Assembly: GCF_018760735.1 (NCBI RefSeq)
Contig: NZ_JAHHZN010000006.1
Span: 186,001 to 250,000 of the forward strand
Origin: Hymenobacter piscis
GTDB taxonomy: Bacteria; Bacteroidota; Bacteroidia; Cytophagales; Hymenobacteraceae
Reading direction: 5' to 3'
Length of the DNA: 64,000 bases
Shown: positions 62,860-64,000 of the stretch, in pieces
How the letters are laid out: each line of letters opens with the position of its first letter
Position numbering within the stretch: the first letter of the stretch is position 1
The notes under the pieces: model-generated
Told to the model about the DNA's origin: nothing
What the model saw: the letters and a program-made list of their open reading frames with translations, nothing else
Databases searched by the model: none
Made by a program: the position numbers and the translations under genes

Positions 62860-62940
62860 TTATACTACCAACCGGACGTTACATACTGCCCAGGGAACTT
62901 TATAGACTGGCCAACGCAGGTTTTGTACTGACTGGGCCGG
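62860..62940. repeat. Four degenerate ~20-nt direct repeats
   Basis: Four units starting at 62860, 62879, 62899 and 62921, each beginning TT(T)-A/G-TA followed by ACTG/CTAC and CC or GG blocks. Spacing 19-22 nt. They lie 150 nt before cysS. No ORF is present. The rest of the 410-nt gap (62683-63092) shows only R14, these units and the cysS promoter. Confidence 0.4.
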
Positions 62941-63079
62941 ATTTTAAACTTGGTTGCGGCTTTTTTGTAGGAAATGCCGGTTATTTCATTCGAACCCGGT
63001 GGCAGAACCGGGCGTTTTCCGGGTTCACGTCTTACTTGATAAAATCCGGGCCCCTCACTTTTACTGCAGAAACTGCGGT

Positions 63080-63087
63080 TACTTTTG
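63080..63087 (+). promoter_or_regulatory. -7 box TACTTTTG abutting cysS
   Basis: Full match to TAnnTTTG ending 5 nt before the cysS ATG, predicting a leaderless mRNA. Confidence 0.55.
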
Positions 63088-63092
63088 CACCT

Positions 63093-64000
63093 ATGCAGCA
63101 CTCCCTCTCGCTCTACAATACGCTTACCCGCCAGAAGGCTCCCTTCGAACCCCTGCACGCTCCCTTCGTGGGCGTGTACCTGTGCGGCCCCACCGTGTAC
63201 AACGAAGCCCACGTGGGCAACGCCCGCGGCCCGGTGGTATTTGATGTGCTCACGCGCTACCTGCGCCACCTCGGCTACACCGTGCGCTACGTGCGCAACA
63301 TCACCGACGTGGGCCACCTGGAAGGCGACGCCGACGAGGGCGAGGACAAAATCGGCAAAATTGCCCGGGCCCGGCAGCTGGAGCCCATGGAAGTGGCCGA
63401 GGGCTACACCAACCTCTACCAGGACCACATGGCGGCCCTGGGCTGCCTGCCGCCCGACATTACGCCCCGGGCCAGTGGCCACATCATCGAGCAGATTGAG
63501 ATGATCCAGCAGATCATCGGCAACGGCTTTGCCTACGAGTCCAATGGCTCGGTGTACTTCGATGTGCCCGCCTACAACGCCGCCGGCCGCGCGTACGGCA
63601 AGCTCTCGAACCGGGTGGTGGAAGAGCTGCTGGCTGGCTCCCGCGACAACCTTGCGGGCCAGGATGAGAAGCGCAGCCCCCTCGATTTTGCCCTCTGGAA
63701 GAAGGCCGATGAGCGCCACCTTATGCGCTGGCCCTCGCCCTGGAGCGACGGCTTCCCCGGCTGGCACCTGGAGTGCTCGGCCATGAGCCGCAAGTACCTC
63801 GGCGCCGAGTTCGACATTCACGGCGGCGGCCTGGATCTGATGTTCCCGCACCACGAGTGCGAAATTGCCCAGAGCCAGGCCTGCGACCATCCCACCAGCG
63901 AAGCCCGGGTGTGGATGCACAACAACATGATTACCGTGAACGGGCAGAAGATGAGTAAGTCGCTCGGCAACTTCATCACCATCAGCCAGCTCTTCAGCGG
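63093..64000 (+). CDS. cysS: Cysteine--tRNA ligase, 3' end cut by window
   Basis: First 302 residues of a class Ia synthetase that charges tRNA-Cys. The zinc and ATP motifs are visible: [19 protein letters not shown] (a HIGH-equivalent HVGN), WHLECSAMS (zinc Cys), [19 protein letters not shown] (zinc His and Cys), and KMSKSLGNF at about 288-296. The gene runs beyond base 64000. The ATG at 63093 is the family start and matches a -7 box 5 nt upstream. Confidence 0.95.
   Translation, partial: MQHSLSLYNTLTRQKAPFEPLHAPFVGVYLCGPTVYNEAHVGNARGPVVFDVLTRYLRHLGYTVRYVRNITDVGHLEGDADEGEDKIGKIARARQLEPMEVAEGYTNLYQDHMAALGCLPPDITPRASGHIIEQIEMIQQIIGNGFAYESNGSVYFDVPAYNAAGRAYGKLSNRVVEELLAGSRDNLAGQDEKRSPLDFALWKKADERHLMRWPSPWSDGFPGWHLECSAMSRKYLGAEFDIHGGGLDLMFPHHECEIAQSQACDHPTSEARVWMHNNMITVNGQKMSKSLGNFITISQLFS

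Noticed and set aside
63000..63092. T-box or other tRNA-sensing riboswitch before cysS
   Set aside because: No T-box sequence or stem I structure is visible, and the -7 box ends 5 nt before the ATG, leaving no leader.

Overview
The window is a 64-kb piece of a high-GC Bacteroidota chromosome, most likely Hymenobacter or a close relative (Cytophagales). The evidence is the 2,500-residue type IX secretion (T9SS) translocon SprA, several secreted proteins with T9SS C-terminal domains, a LytTR regulator, a TonB-dependent receptor with a carboxypeptidase-like N-terminal domain, and repeated promoter elements of the Bacteroidota type (TTG / about 19 nt / TAnnTTTG) in place of Shine-Dalgarno-led starts. 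No phage, plasmid, IS or CRISPR is visible. This is mainly core genome.

Layout. 0-3.7 kb: thioesterase, Mpo1-like protein, GNAT, YajQ, TerC and a small unknown. 3.7-10.1 kb: secreted M36 metalloprotease, TrmH-type RNA methyltransferase, MutS. 10.3-13 kb: tRNA-Gly and tRNA-Leu, each with its own promoter and terminator, then a solitary MoxR ATPase and a methyltransferase. 13-15.6 kb: flippase and glycosyltransferase pair. 15.7-20.3 kb: T9SS-exported beta-helix-like protein and TonB-dependent receptor. 20.4-22.2 kb: YicC and a small secreted protein. 22.4-35.5 kb (minus strand): maeB, ruvA, sprA, gcvH, vanZ-like and M28 peptidase. 35.7-40 kb: LysM lytic transglycosylase, GatA, two TatA-type proteins. 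40.3-41.6 kb: GAF-LytTR regulator and a possible small RNA. 41.6-48.9 kb (minus): flippase, dut, sugar nucleotidyltransferase, TPR protein, DUF4292 lipoprotein and EnvC-like activator, the last three overlapping. 49-52.4 kb: enoyl-CoA hydratase, MscL, DUF3078 and small envelope proteins. 52.6-57.8 kb: rimP-nusA-infB. 57.9-64 kb: a giant CHU_C adhesin-like protein, an endonuclease/phosphatase-family protein, and the start of cysS.

The genes fit a surface-active, gliding or predatory-type Bacteroidota: SprA exports proteins such as the M36 protease, the beta-helix protein and the CHU_C protein, while the TPR/DUF4292/EnvC set, LysM transglycosylase and flippases build and remodel the envelope.

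The most unusual signal is between the genes. At least a dozen intergenic gaps hold fold-back repeats made of short words (TTGTCAG, AGCTATCAGC, GGTGAAAT, AAAATTGAAA, CTTGGGG). Most begin at or within a few bases of a stop codon, several contain the stop itself, and loci that share a word set look related to each other. A separate classical inverted repeat occurs twice, and one copy supplies the only upstream ATG of mutS. A second pattern is that several genes have a -7 promoter box only 4-5 nt before the ATG, which predicts leaderless mRNAs.
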